A stretch of DNA of 64,000 nucleotides from Planomonospora parontospora (GCA_014647935.1 BMQD01000008.1:62001-126000), one strand, 5' to 3'. Shown: positions 17,528 to 26,785, numbered from the stretch's first letter. A program made the numbers and translations. The notes: a model not told the origin generated them from the sequence alone.

Positions 17528-18703
17528 CTACCGCAGAGCGTCGGCGGGTTCCATCCGGGCGGCCCGCAGCGAGGGATAGAGCCCGGCGAACAGGCCCACC
17601 AGGGCTCCGGCGAGGGGCGCGGCGAGGACGAGGCGGGTGTCGAGGACGGGGGTCCACTCCCGGACGGCGGAGACGGCGACCACGGTGACCAGGCCGAGCG
17701 CGGCGCCGACCACCCCGCCGGCCAGGCCGATCAGGACGGACTCCAGCAGGAACTGGGCGGTGATGTGGCGGCGGGCGGCGCCCAGGGAGCGGCGCAGGCC
17801 GATCTCGGCGACGCGCTCCATCACCGTGACGAGGGTGACGTTGGCGATGCCGATCGCACCGACCACCAGGGAGACCAGGCCGAGGATCAGGAACAGGCCG
17901 TTGACGTCGTCCTGTACGGCGTCGCGAGCGCGCTTGGGGCTGGGCGGGGCGGTCACCTGGAGCTCGTTGGCGTGGTCGGGGCTCAGCGCGAGCGGGGCCT
18001 GTTTCGCGATCAGGTCCGCGGCGCCGAGGGTGGTGTTGACCAGTACCCGGGTGACGTGCTCCAGACCGAAGTCCGCGCCGATGGCGGGCGGCACGATCAC
18101 GGCGGAGGACAGGGCCTGTTCGCGGCGGAGGCCGCCCAGCACGCCGATCACCGTGTAGGCGCGGCCTTCGACGAAAACGGCCGGGGCGTTCACCAGCCGT
18201 GTGACGCCGAGCAGGGCGGCGGCCTGCTCGCCGAGGACCACGACGCGGTCGCCGCGTTCGACGTGGCCGACGTCGAAGAAGCGGCCCGCGGTCATCCGGC
18301 CGAGTGCGGCCCGGGGGAGCTCCGGGGTGGCGGCCACGACGGCCAGGGTCTGATCGGTGATCCGGGTGGGGTCGACGAGGGTGTTGGAGGTGACCTGGAG
18401 ATTGGAGCTCGCCTGGGTCTGTGCGATGGCGGCGGCCGAGACGACCCCGCGCAGCCGCGGTAGCCCGGCCGGGGAGTCCCAGCCGACCAGGGGCTCGGGC
18501 CTGCCGGGGACGTCGACGGTGATCGCGGTGGCGGTGAGCTCGTCGAACCGGCCGACGATCTGGTTCCCCGCGGTGGCGGCGACGCCCAGCGTGACGACCA
18601 GGGTGGTGATGCCCAGGACGGTGCCGAGCGTGGTCAGCGCGGAGCGCACGGGGCGGGCCAGCAGACCCGAGAGGGCTTCGGACCACAGGTCAAGGACGTG
18701 CAT
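17528..18703 (-). CDS. MacB-type ABC transporter permease
   Basis: 391 residues, starting MHVLDLWSEALSGLLARPVRSALTTLGTVLGI, the hallmark start of MacB/FtsX permeases. One helix near 20-42 is followed by a large extracytoplasmic MacB_PCD domain (about 45-270) and three helices at the end (VGAIGIANVTLVTVMERVAEIGLRRSLGA marks the cytoplasmic coupling loop). The start ATG 18703 overlaps the ATPase stop by 14 bases, so the two are coupled. It is the last gene of the lipoprotein-adaptor-ATPase-permease operon and probably acts as a mechanotransmitter moving peptides, lipids or drugs outside the membrane. Confidence 0.93.
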   Translation of the reverse strand: MHVLDLWSEALSGLLARPVRSALTTLGTVLGITTLVVTLGVAATAGNQIVGRFDELTATAITVDVPGRPEPLVGWDSPAGLPRLRGVVSAAAIAQTQASSNLQVTSNTLVDPTRITDQTLAVVAATPELPRAALGRMTAGRFFDVGHVERGDRVVVLGEQAAALLGVTRLVNAPAVFVEGRAYTVIGVLGGLRREQALSSAVIVPPAIGADFGLEHVTRVLVNTTLGAADLIAKQAPLALSPDHANELQVTAPPSPKRARDAVQDDVNGLFLILGLVSLVVGAIGIANVTLVTVMERVAEIGLRRSLGAARRHITAQFLLESVLIGLAGGVVGAALGLVTVVAVSAVREWTPVLDTRLVLAAPLAGALVGLFAGLYPSLRAARMEPADALR

Positions 18704-19367
18704 CGGGCTCCTCGGTGAGTATGCCGTCGGCGATGCGGACGCGGCGGCCGGCACGGGCGCTCACAGCGTCCTCGTGGGTGATGACCAGCAGGGTGGTCCC
18801 CTGGTCGTGCAGGCCGTCGAAGAGGTCGAGCACCGCTCCGGTGTTCCTGCTGTCGAGGTTGCCGGTGGGCTCGTCGCAGAGCAGCAGGGACGGCTCGCCC
18901 ATCAGCGCCCGCGCGATGGCGACCCGCTGACGCTCTCCGCCGGACAGGCGGCCGGTCGGGAAGCCGGCCCGGTGAGTCATCCCCACCCGGTCCAGGGCCG
19001 CCAGCGCCCGCTCCCGTCGCCCCCGGCGGGAGAATCCGCCGTACACCTCGGCGAGCATGACGTTCTCTTCGACGGTGCGGTGCGGCAGCAGATGAAACGA
19101 CTGGTAGACGAATCCGATCCGGCGGCCGCGCAGCCTGGTCCTGGCCCCGTCCCCCATGGTCGTGGTCTCGATCCCGTCGAGGAGATAGGACCCGGAGGTC
19201 GGCCGGTCCAGCAGCCCCAGCGTGTTGAGCAGCGTCGACTTCCCCGAACCCGAAGGGCCCACGATGGCGAGGTAGTCGCCCCGTTCGACACGGAGGCGGA
19301 CGCCGGAGAGCGCGTGCACGGGCGGGTCCGCCGGGAACACCCGGCTCACGTCCCGCAACAGGATCAC
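18690..19367 (-). CDS. MacB/LolD-type ABC transporter ATP-binding protein
   Basis: About 225 residues from the GTG at 19367 (MILLRDVSRVF). Walker A is GPSGSGKST, the Q-loop YQSFHLLPHRTV, the signature LSGGERQR, Walker B LLLCDEPTG and the D-loop NLDS, then the switch His in VITHE. The LolD/MacB class is clear. An alternative GTG at 19511 has GGAGGAGGG ahead and would overlap the adaptor gene by 23 bases, adding 48 Pro/Gly-rich residues; the family's normal length favours 19367. It overlaps the permease start. Confidence 0.92.
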   Translation of the reverse strand: MILLRDVSRVFPADPPVHALSGVRLRVERGDYLAIVGPSGSGKSTLLNTLGLLDRPTSGSYLLDGIETTTMGDGARTRLRGRRIGFVYQSFHLLPHRTVEENVMLAEVYGGFSRRGRRERALAALDRVGMTHRAGFPTGRLSGGERQRVAIARALMGEPSLLLCDEPTGNLDSRNTGAVLDLFDGLHDQGTTLLVITHEDAVSARAGRRVRIADGILTEEPDARP

Positions 19368-19488
19368 CGGGTGGTCATCTGGTGAGGGCGGCGCCGTGCC
19401 CCGGCGGCCGGGGGCGGACCCGGCGGCCGCCGGTACCGCGCAGTGGCGGCCGATCCCGCCGGGCGGCGGCGCGGTGGGCGGCCGTGCC

Positions 19489-21279
19489 TCAGGCACCGCC
19501 CACCACCACACGGTCGCCCTCCTCCAGCGCTCCCTGCTCCACCGGGGTCACCTGGACGTTCCCGTCGGCGGCCAGCCCGGTCGTGACGGCGACGTCCCTG
19601 GTCCTGTCGCCGGGCAGCTCCACCTGGACGCGGGGCCGGCCGTCGGCTGAGGTGACCACCGCGGCGACCGGTACGGTGAGCACCGCACTCTCCGTGGAGC
19701 CCACGGAGATCTTCACGGTGACCGTGGTGCCGACCAGCTCGCGCAGGCCCTTCGCCGCCGTGGGGGTGAGCAGGACGGGCACCGAGCCGAACCTCCCGCC
19801 CGACCGGCCGGACACCGCGCCGGAACCCCCGCCGGTGCCACCGGCGCCGCCGGAACCCCCGCCGGTGTCACCGGAACCTCCGCCGGTGCCGCCGGAACCG
19901 CCTGGGGCCGCCGTCGCGAGCCGGGCAGACTCGCCGGTCGCGGTCAGCACGGCGGAGAGCTCCGCCCCGTCCCCGGTCTCCAGCGTTGCCTTCATGCCCT
20001 TGCGCAGCAGTCCGGCCTCCTTGCTCTCCACGGACCCCGTCACCGCGAAGGCCGCGCTGGTAACCGTGGCGACCTCGCCCTCCACGGCGTCACCGGGCCT
20101 GACCGCGGCCTTGTCCAGCCGAGCGGGCAGCCGGGGGAGGAAGACGATCTCGCCCGGGGGCACGCTGACGCCGTAGGTCCTCAGGTACTCGGCCAGGATC
20201 GCCTTCGCGCCCGCCAGGCTCCGCCGGCCGTTCGCGACCTTCAACCGGAGCGGAGAGGTCTGCCGGGCCTGCCTCAGCGACTGCTCGGCGGTGGAGACCG
20301 CCTCCTGCGCCCGCCGTACGGCCGCGGCCGCCCCGGCCAGCCGGGTCTCCCGGGCGTCGGCGACCTCCTGGTCGAAGGAGGCCAGGGCCTCCTCCGCGGC
20401 CTGGACGTCCTGCCGGGCGTTGGACGCCTTCATCTCCAGCAACCGCCTGTCGTCCTCGAGCTTGGCGGCGGCCAGAGCCTGCTCGGCGGTGAGCGACGCC
20501 TCCTCGGCGGTCCGCGCCCCCTGCCGCAGGGCCTCCAGCCGCAGGGCCTCCTCCGGGGTGAGCTCCCGGAGGTCCTCCCGCTCCAGCGCCCGCTCGGCCG
20601 CGCGCAGATCCTCGCGGGCGTTGCCTAGTTTGAGCTTGAGCGGCCGGACGTCCCGCCCGGCGTCGAGGGCCTTGCGGTCGGCGGCCAGGGTCTCCTGAGC
20701 GGTCCGCACCGCCTGGCGCAGGGTTTCCAGCTCCCGGCGCGCGGCCAGGTCGGGTTCCTGCGCGGTGTAGCCGCGCCCGCCGTACCATCTGCGCACGGCC
20801 GCGGCGGTGGACCGGTCGAAGACGCCGGTGGCCGGGGCGGCGAACCCCAGGCGGCGCAGGGCCGCCTGGAGCTGCCCGACGTCCCGCCCGCGGGTGCCGG
20901 GCGCCATCGTCCGGTGCATGGGGACCCGGCCGCGCAGGGCGAAGACCGGGCGGCCGTTGACCTCCATCAGCACCGATCCCTCCCGGACCGCCCCCGGGCG
21001 CGGGGCCCGGGTGACCCGTTGGGTCTCGGCGGTGCCGCCCACCACTCCGGCCAGGAAGACCGGCAGCGGTGAGCCGTACGCCAGGGTGCCGCTGACGGTG
21101 ACCGTGCTGGTCAGCTTCCGGCGCACGACAGGGGAGGTGACCAGCGACGGTTTGGGCGGCTGCCGCAGGGCGGCCTCGTCGGCCGGGGAGCGGAGCCGCG
21201 TGCCGACCGCCCACCCGGCGCCGGCGATCACGACGATCCCGGCGAGCACCCCGCTCAGCGTCCGTTTCGATGATCTCAT
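19489..21279 (-). CDS. Periplasmic-adaptor-like protein with peptidoglycan-binding domain
   Basis: 596 residues. An N-terminal helix (about 9-27) anchors it. A barrel-sandwich region (60-110) is followed by a peptidoglycan-binding_1 domain (about 125-172, GTRGRDVGQLQAALRRLGF), long coiled coil helices (about 175-365, rich in Ala, Arg, Glu and Leu), a second barrel part and a Gly/Ser linker (about 475-510) before the C-terminal membrane-proximal domain with DGNVQVTPVEQGALEEGDRVVV. This is the adaptor of a MacAB-like system in a Gram-positive wall, where the PG-binding domain may tether it. It lies 22 bases after the lipoprotein gene. Confidence 0.88.
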   Translation of the reverse strand: MRSSKRTLSGVLAGIVVIAGAGWAVGTRLRSPADEAALRQPPKPSLVTSPVVRRKLTSTVTVSGTLAYGSPLPVFLAGVVGGTAETQRVTRAPRPGAVREGSVLMEVNGRPVFALRGRVPMHRTMAPGTRGRDVGQLQAALRRLGFAAPATGVFDRSTAAAVRRWYGGRGYTAQEPDLAARRELETLRQAVRTAQETLAADRKALDAGRDVRPLKLKLGNAREDLRAAERALEREDLRELTPEEALRLEALRQGARTAEEASLTAEQALAAAKLEDDRRLLEMKASNARQDVQAAEEALASFDQEVADARETRLAGAAAAVRRAQEAVSTAEQSLRQARQTSPLRLKVANGRRSLAGAKAILAEYLRTYGVSVPPGEIVFLPRLPARLDKAAVRPGDAVEGEVATVTSAAFAVTGSVESKEAGLLRKGMKATLETGDGAELSAVLTATGESARLATAAPGGSGGTGGGSGDTGGGSGGAGGTGGGSGAVSGRSGGRFGSVPVLLTPTAAKGLRELVGTTVTVKISVGSTESAVLTVPVAAVVTSADGRPRVQVELPGDRTRDVAVTTGLAADGNVQVTPVEQGALEEGDRVVVGGA

Positions 21280-21301
21280 CGTGGAACCGTCCCGCCGCCC
21301 G

Positions 21302-22207
21302 TCACCACTGGATCGCCTCGTGCCCGAACTCCTGGTAGGCCTTCTTCGCCGCGTCGCCGGCGAAGAAGGCCGGATAGAAGTCCCGGCCGCACTCCAGGTC
21401 GTCCAGGGCCGCCTTGATCTCCCGGGCGAGGTACGGCCTGGCCTGCTCGACGGTCAGCTCCGGCTCGTACGTCGCCTCCATGCCGCCCACCTCGTCGACG
21501 GGGTTCTCTGCCTGCGACCTGCCGATCCGGTTCGCCTCCTTCTCCATGGCCCGCGCGCCGGCCTCCCGCATGTCGGTGGGCCGGGCCGAGGAGACGGGGT
21601 AGCCCTTGCCTTTGAGGCAGTCGGCGAAGTCCTGGGCGAGTCCGATCAGCCGAGGGTCGGAGTTGGTCTCCCGGTCGGCCTGCTCCAGCCGCCGGTTGAG
21701 CTGGCTGTAGTAGTCCTCCATCGTGGTCACGGTCTTGCCGAGGACCTTCCGGACCACCTCGGTGCGGCAGTCGTTGTCCGCTTCCTCCCAGGCGACGGCC
21801 TGGGTCTCGGAGAGCGACTGCTTGATCCCGTCGTTGGTTCCGTGCGGGAGCACGAAGTAGCGTTCGGCGGCGGGATCACCGGGGTAGACGAACTTCGCGA
21901 AGATCTTGAAGCCGTACTTCTGCCGGACCCGCTTCATCGCCTCGTAGTCCCCGGAACCGGCTCTGCGCTCGTCGTCGCCGACCTTCCGGGGAGCGGGGAC
22001 GTGGATCTCGTACCGGAAGCCCTTCCGCTTCATGCAGGCGGCGCGCTCCGTCTCGATCTGGCGGCGCACGTCCCGGGTGGGCGAGGGGGGTGCCTGGACG
22101 GTGGCGGATCCGGCGGGCGCCGCGCCGGCTCCCGGCCCCGCGGCACACCCCGTCAGGGCGGCCAGGGCCAGGGCGGCCACGGGCATGGTCGTGAGAACTC
22201 GTGACAT
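21302..22207 (-). CDS. Lipoprotein at the head of the MacAB-like operon
   Basis: 301 residues. The signal MSRVLTTMPVAALALAALTGC has the lipobox LTGC (Cys21). The mature part is highly charged and helical, with four Cys (in ERAACMKRKGF, NDCRTEV, FADCLKGKGY and LECGRDF) that could pair. No enzymatic motif is seen. ATG 22207 is preceded by GAGG seven bases away. It leads the operon of adaptor, ATPase and permease (22 bases to the adaptor), so it may be a substrate-capturing or gating part of that exporter. The family is not one I can name. Confidence 0.75.
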   Translation of the reverse strand: MSRVLTTMPVAALALAALTGCAAGPGAGAAPAGSATVQAPPSPTRDVRRQIETERAACMKRKGFRYEIHVPAPRKVGDDERRAGSGDYEAMKRVRQKYGFKIFAKFVYPGDPAAERYFVLPHGTNDGIKQSLSETQAVAWEEADNDCRTEVVRKVLGKTVTTMEDYYSQLNRRLEQADRETNSDPRLIGLAQDFADCLKGKGYPVSSARPTDMREAGARAMEKEANRIGRSQAENPVDEVGGMEATYEPELTVEQARPYLAREIKAALDDLECGRDFYPAFFAGDAAKKAYQEFGHEAIQW

Positions 22208-22343
22208 TGAGCGACCTCGGTTCTTGTGCGTGCGGAATGTGGGCACGGGGACACGGCCGCACGGCGGCGACCGCCGCCCGCGGCCCGGCCGGGAGAGGGG
22301 AGTCCTCCGCGGTGTGCCCGGTGACCCGTCGAGGGAGAGCCCC

Positions 22344-22402
22344 CGGAGGGACGCGGAGGGACGCGGAGGGACGCGGAAGAGACGCGGAAGAGACGCGGAG
22401 AT
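22344..22402. repeat. Short tandem repeat in the gap ahead of the exporter operon
   Basis: About five units of GGAGGGACGC / GGAAGAGACGC (10- and 11-base periods) lie in the 234-base gap between the PadR-controlled membrane gene and the lipoprotein gene. They are near where a promoter for the exporter operon would be. No other signal is visible in the gap. Confidence 0.8.
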
Positions 22403-22441
22403 GAATCGCGGCGCTCGCCGCGGGAGGGCCCGCGGCGAGGC

Positions 22442-23383
22442 TTACAGCGGGGTGTGCCGTCGCGCGTGGTGGGGGGCGACCGCGGCCAGCGCGGTCAGCA
22501 GGATCAGGGCGGCCAGGTGTGCCAGGTCCTGCACACCGTGGGCGCCGAGGTTCTCGGCGTAGACGGCGCAGACCGGGACGAGGTGGATCCCCGCGGCGGT
22601 CGCCCAGCGCGGGTCGCGGGTCACGCGGCCGGCCCAGGCCGCCAGGCAGAGGAGGCCGAGTTCCACGGTGATCCGGGCCGCGGCGGGCGCACCGGGGCCG
22701 TGGCTGAAGTCGAGTCCCGCCGGGTCGGCGGCGGCGAGCGCCGGGACCGCCGCCCACCACAGCCACGACCGCGCGGGCGGGCGGGGCGCCCGGACGGCCA
22801 GCACCAGCAGGCCGAGGATCACCAGGGCGTAGCCGGTCATCGGCGCGACCGGGCCGCCTCCGCCGTAGAGCGCCGCGCCGCGCCCGTCGTCCCAGAGCGG
22901 GTCGCGGTAGACGGGGAGCAGGGTCGCGTCCAGCCAGGGCCGCCCCAGGGTGACGGCACCGATCTTGGTGGCGATCAGTGCCGTCACTGGAAGCGCGAGC
23001 CGCACCCGCCCGCACATGACGAGCAGGACGGCCAACGCCGAAAGCCCGGTCCAGAGCGGCACCGAGGTCGCGTACGGCACCAGCGTCGCCAGCTGGGTGA
23101 GCGAGACCGCCAGGACGCCCAGATGGACCGCGTCGATCCAGACGGGCCGTCGGGTCGCGGAGACGACCCTGGTCCGGAGGCCGCCGGAGAGCAGGGCCAG
23201 GGACTCGCGGGCGGACGGCACGGTCCGCCCCGGCTCGGCGGTCTCCAGGAGCGTGGAGATGATCTCGTCGCCGTGCTCGGTCCGGTAGTCGCGGGGGTAG
23301 CCCCGCAGCAACCGCCGGTACCGCCGTTCGAGAACGCCCCCGCCGGCCCCTGTGGCGGCAGGGGCGTCCATGGTGACGGTCAT
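22442..23383 (-). CDS. Multi-pass membrane protein coupled to PadR
   Basis: 313 residues. The cytoplasmic N-terminus (VLERRYRRLLRGYPRDYRTEHGDEIISTLLETA) resembles the helical prefix found before permease or anti-sigma-like membrane proteins that are encoded next to PadR regulators. About eight hydrophobic segments follow. The ATG at 23383 overlaps the PadR stop (ATGA), so it is translated with the regulator. A role as sensor or effector of envelope stress is plausible but unproven. The MacAB-like operon lies 234 bases downstream on the same strand. Confidence 0.72.
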   Translation of the reverse strand: MTVTMDAPAATGAGGGVLERRYRRLLRGYPRDYRTEHGDEIISTLLETAEPGRTVPSARESLALLSGGLRTRVVSATRRPVWIDAVHLGVLAVSLTQLATLVPYATSVPLWTGLSALAVLLVMCGRVRLALPVTALIATKIGAVTLGRPWLDATLLPVYRDPLWDDGRGAALYGGGGPVAPMTGYALVILGLLVLAVRAPRPPARSWLWWAAVPALAAADPAGLDFSHGPGAPAAARITVELGLLCLAAWAGRVTRDPRWATAAGIHLVPVCAVYAENLGAHGVQDLAHLAALILLTALAAVAPHHARRHTPL

Positions 23384-23721
23384 GAGAACGCCGATCCGGG
23401 ACGGAGGATCCGGCTGGTGACGACCGAGGCGGCCTGCTGCATGCGCAGCGCCTCCGCGGAGACGAGGTTCGTGCCCTGTTCGGTCAGGCGGAAATATCTC
23501 CGCGGCCGGCCGTCCACGGTCTCCTCGCGGTCCACGGTGATCAGTCCGCCGGCCGCGAGCCGGTCGAGCGCGCCGTACAGCGTGCCGACCGGGAGCCGGA
23601 CCCGCTCCTCGGAGAGGGACAGAGTCCGCTTGATGATCCCGTGACCGTGCAGGGGGCCGTCGAGCAGCGAGGCCAGGATGAAGTAGGTCGGCTCGCTGAC
23701 CGCTGGTGATCCTTTTGGCAT
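23380..23721 (-). CDS. PadR-family transcriptional regulator
   Basis: 113 residues from ATG 23721. The winged-helix core reads SEPTYFILASLLDGPLHGHGI, then LPVGTLYGALDRLAAGGLI and the wing RRYFRLTEQG; the C-terminal helix is short, as in subfamily-2 PadR. The longer start at 23733 lies inside a perfect palindrome and has no ribosome site, so it is less likely. The 29-bp inverted repeat seven bases ahead of the start codon is almost certainly its operator, which means autorepression and control of the overlapping membrane gene. Confidence 0.92.
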   Translation of the reverse strand: MPKGSPAVSEPTYFILASLLDGPLHGHGIIKRTLSLSEERVRLPVGTLYGALDRLAAGGLITVDREETVDGRPRRYFRLTEQGTNLVSAEALRMQQAASVVTSRILRPGSAFS

Positions 23722-23727
23722 GCGGAA

Positions 23728-23756
23728 GACCATACTTCGCTTGGCGAAGTATGGTC
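23728..23756. promoter_or_regulatory. Perfect PadR operator palindrome
   Basis: GACCATACTTCGC (23728-23740) and GCGAAGTATGGTC (23744-23756) form a perfect 13-bp inverted repeat around TTG. It overlaps the PadR promoter/start region and lies 74 bases ahead of the divergent ilvA start codon. PadR operators of the TACTT-N-AAGTA kind fit. Confidence 0.88.
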
Positions 23757-23829
23757 AACCCCTCTCGCGGTGGTTTCCGCCCGGTCACGGAGCGTGCCCG
23801 GCGGGCCCGGCGATGAGAGGATGACCGGC

Positions 23830-25038
23830 ATGTCGATGCCGCAGGTGACCTTCGAGGACGTGCTCGCCGCCCGGGAGCTCCTGGCCGACGTCGCGCTGCG
23901 GACCCCGGTGGTGCACTCGCGCGTGCTGTCCGACCTGCTGGGCGGGCCCGTCCACCTCAAGTGCGAGAACCTCCAGCGCTCGGGCTCGTTCAAGGTGCGC
24001 GGCGCCTACGTCAGGATCGCCCGGCTGAGCCCGGGGGAGCTGCGGCGGGGCGTGGTGGCGGCCAGCGCGGGCAACCACGCCCAGGGCGTGGCGCTCGGCG
24101 CGGGGCTCCTGGGGACGGACGCGACGGTCTACATGCCGGAGGGGGCGCCGCTGCCCAAGGTGGCCGCGACCCGCTCCTACGGCGCCGAGGTGGTCTTCGC
24201 CGGGCACGGCGTGGACACCGCGCTGGCCGGCGCGCGGGAGCACGCCGAGCGGACCGGCGCGGTGTTCATCCACCCCTTCGACCACCCCGACGTCATCGCC
24301 GGGCAGGGCACCATCGGGCTGGAGATCCTGGAGCAGCTCCCGGAGACCGGCACGATCGCGGTCTCCATCGGCGGCGGCGGGCTCGCCGCCGGGGTCGCGC
24401 TGGCGGCCAAGTCGCTCCGGCCGGGCGTGCGGGTCGTCGGCGTGCAGGCCGAGCGGGCCGCCGCCTACCCGGCCTCGCTCGCGGCGGGGCGCCCCGTCAC
24501 GGTGCGGCCCGCCACCACGATGGCCGACGGCATCGCGGTGGGGCAGCCGGGGGAGCTGCCCTTCGAGTTGATCCACTACCTGGTGGACAGCGTCGTCACG
24601 GTCACCGAGCAGGAGATCTCCCGGGCTCTGGTGCTCTGCCTGGAGCGCGCCAAGCAGGTGGTCGAGCCCGCCGGGGCGGCCGGGGTGGCGGCGATCATGG
24701 CGCATCCGGAGGTCTTCGAGCCTCCGGTGACGGTCGTGCTCTCCGGCGGGAACATCGACCCGCTGCTGCTGGTGAAGGTGCTCCGGCACGGCCTGGCCGC
24801 GGCGGGCCGCTACCTGACGCTGCGCCTTTCGCTGCCCGACCGGCCGGGCACGCTGGCGGTGCTGATGGCCGAGGTGGCGGCGCTGCGCGCCAACGTGCTG
24901 GACATCGCGCACGAGCGGGTCGGCGTCAACCTGGGCGAGGTCGAGGTCCAGCTCCAGCTGGAGACCAGGGGACCCGACCACGCCGAGGAGGTGCTGGGCT
25001 CCCTCAGGAAGCAGGGCTACCGGATCGTCTCCGCCTGA
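23830..25038 (+). CDS. ilvA: Threonine ammonia-lyase with C-terminal ACT domain
   Basis: About 402 residues. The fold-type II PLP core has the lysine in SGSFKVRGAY (Lys55), SAGNHAQG, and the glycine loop SIGGGGLAAG; VLSGGNIDP ends the core. A single ACT domain (about 334-402, LPDRPGTLAVLMAEVAALRANV) may bind an allosteric amino acid, as in the shorter, catabolic or actinobacterial type. It deaminates threonine to 2-oxobutanoate, feeding isoleucine or propionate metabolism. ATG 23830 is chosen because AGAGG lies nine bases away; ATG 23821 has no room for a site. Confidence 0.93.
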   Translation: MSMPQVTFEDVLAARELLADVALRTPVVHSRVLSDLLGGPVHLKCENLQRSGSFKVRGAYVRIARLSPGELRRGVVAASAGNHAQGVALGAGLLGTDATVYMPEGAPLPKVAATRSYGAEVVFAGHGVDTALAGAREHAERTGAVFIHPFDHPDVIAGQGTIGLEILEQLPETGTIAVSIGGGGLAAGVALAAKSLRPGVRVVGVQAERAAAYPASLAAGRPVTVRPATTMADGIAVGQPGELPFELIHYLVDSVVTVTEQEISRALVLCLERAKQVVEPAGAAGVAAIMAHPEVFEPPVTVVLSGGNIDPLLLVKVLRHGLAAAGRYLTLRLSLPDRPGTLAVLMAEVAALRANVLDIAHERVGVNLGEVEVQLQLETRGPDHAEEVLGSLRKQGYRIVSA

Positions 25039-25127
25039 CCCGCCCGCGCCGGGCCGTCCCGGCCGGTGCGCCGTACGGCGTGCGGCCTGGACGTGCGGCC
25101 CGCCGTACGGCGTGCATGCGCGGGTCC
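25039..25127. other. Convergent gap with palindromic repeats
   Basis: Between ilvA and the M1 peptidase stops, GCCGTACGGCGTGC occurs twice (25069-25082 and 25102-25115) and GACCCGC pairs with GCGGGTC at the edges. The palindromic units can fold on each other; the stretch probably serves as a two-way terminator. Confidence 0.55.
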
Positions 25128-26615
25128 TCAGGCGGCGGGCTTGCTCTCCTGGAACAGCCAGGCGTCGAAGAGCGCGTCGAGATCCTTCCCGGAGATCTTC
25201 TCCGCCAGCGCGGTGAACTCCTCCGTGGTGACGTATCCGTACCGGTGCTCGCGGTTCCAGGTCTTCAGCAGCTCGAAGAAGTCCCGGTCGCCGATCTTCC
25301 GCCGCAGGGCGTGCAGCGTCATGCCGCCCCGGGTGTAGACCGAGTCGTTGAACAGGTCGTCGGGCCTGGCGCGGCCGGGGGCGTACTTCCAGATGGCGTC
25401 CCCGGCGGGCGCCGCGTAGTGCAGGCGGAAGGTCTGCTCGGCGGTGGCGTCGCCCTGGTGCTCCTCCCAGAGCCACTCGGCGTAGGTGGCGAAGCCCTCG
25501 TTGAGCCAGAGGTCCTTCCACCGCTTGATGCTGAGGCTGTTGCCGAACCACTGGTGGGCCAGCTCGTGGGCGATGATGCCCTCGCCCGGGGAGAAGCCGC
25601 CGTACATGGGCTTGGTCTGGTTCTCCAGGGCGTAACCGGCGGAGAAGTCGTCCACCACGCCGCCGGTCGAGGAGAACGGGTAGGGGCCGAAGACCGTGGC
25701 CCAGTAGTCGGTGATCTTCCCGGAGAGGGTGTAGAGCTTGTCCAGCGAGCCGCGGAAGCGCGGGTCCACGGCGGCCAGGTTCTTGATGCCCGAGGCGGTC
25801 CTCCCCTCCCGCAGGGTGAACTTCCCCAGCGTCATGGTGGCCAGGTAGGTCACCATCGGGTGGTCCTCCCGCCAGGAGTAGGTCGTCTTCCCGCCGCGGG
25901 TCACCGGCTCGCCGGTGAGCTCGCCGTTGGCCAGCGCGGTGATCCCCTCCGGGACGGTGATCTCGAACTCGTAGAGCGCCTTGTCCGCCGGGTGGTCGTT
26001 GCCGGGGAACCAGGTCTTGGCGCCGTTGGGCTCGCAGGTGACGAAGGCGCCGTCCCGGGTGGGGATGAAGCCGTAGGTGCCGAGGTTGGACGAGCCGGTG
26101 ACGGGCTTGGGCTCCCCGGCGTAGGCGACCTCGACGGTGAAGTCGGCCCCCTCGGGGAGGGGCCGGCCGGGGATCACGGTGAGCTCGGTCCCGGACCGCT
26201 CGAACGCGGCGGCCCGGCCGTCCACGGTGACCCGGCCGACGGTGAAACCGGACAGGTCCAGGTTGAAGCGGGTCAGCTCCTGCGTGGCCTTCGCCCGGAT
26301 CCCGGCGGTGCCGGACAGGTGCCGGGTGGCGGGGTCGTAGCCGAGGACGAGGCGGTAGCGAGCGACGTCGTAGCCGCCGTTGCCGTCGGAGGGGAAGTCG
26401 GGGTCGCCGATCCCGGGCGCGCCGGCCCCGGGCGGGAGGGCGCCGGTCCCGTCCGGCTGCGGGGCGGTGGCGCCGGACGGCACGGTCCTCCCGGTGGCGG
26501 GCGAGGAGGAGCCGCCGTCCCCGCCGGGGGAGGAGCAGGCGGCCGTGCCGGTGGTCGTGCAGAGCAGCACGGCGGCCGCCGCGAGGGCGCGCCTGTGTGA
26601 CGTCGTCGACGCCAT
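25128..26615 (-). CDS. M1-family metallopeptidase lipoprotein
   Basis: 495 residues. A lipoprotein-type signal ends at GTAAC (Cys27), followed by a Ser/Gly/Pro linker to about residue 75. The M1 zinc site is HELAHQWFG (His350, Glu351, His354) with the third ligand in LNEGFATY (Glu373); GYALENQT (328-335) replaces the GAMEN exopeptidase motif. It should remove N-terminal residues from peptides at the cell surface. The usual long C-terminal HEAT domain is missing, as in other short actinobacterial M1 members. The ATG start has a GGGGG stretch 12 bases ahead. Confidence 0.92.
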   Translation of the reverse strand: MASTTSHRRALAAAAVLLCTTTGTAACSSPGGDGGSSSPATGRTVPSGATAPQPDGTGALPPGAGAPGIGDPDFPSDGNGGYDVARYRLVLGYDPATRHLSGTAGIRAKATQELTRFNLDLSGFTVGRVTVDGRAAAFERSGTELTVIPGRPLPEGADFTVEVAYAGEPKPVTGSSNLGTYGFIPTRDGAFVTCEPNGAKTWFPGNDHPADKALYEFEITVPEGITALANGELTGEPVTRGGKTTYSWREDHPMVTYLATMTLGKFTLREGRTASGIKNLAAVDPRFRGSLDKLYTLSGKITDYWATVFGPYPFSSTGGVVDDFSAGYALENQTKPMYGGFSPGEGIIAHELAHQWFGNSLSIKRWKDLWLNEGFATYAEWLWEEHQGDATAEQTFRLHYAAPAGDAIWKYAPGRARPDDLFNDSVYTRGGMTLHALRRKIGDRDFFELLKTWNREHRYGYVTTEEFTALAEKISGKDLDALFDAWLFQESKPAA

Positions 26616-26785
26616 GGTCTGGATGTCCCCCTTCCGGCCCGGACCGTGCCGGGGCGCGTTCGCAGACTACGCGAGCGGCCCCGGCCAGGTCAGGCCATCC
26701 AGGGAGCCGGGTCCGGCGCCCTCCCGGTCCGGCCCGTCCGGCCCTCCCGGACCGCGGGCCGGCCGGGCGGCCGGGCGGCCGGGCG

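Noticed and set aside
22344-22402. Regular short repeats that could suggest a CRISPR array
   Set aside because: The unit is only 10-11 bases with no spacers and no cas genes nearby; it is a simple tandem repeat.
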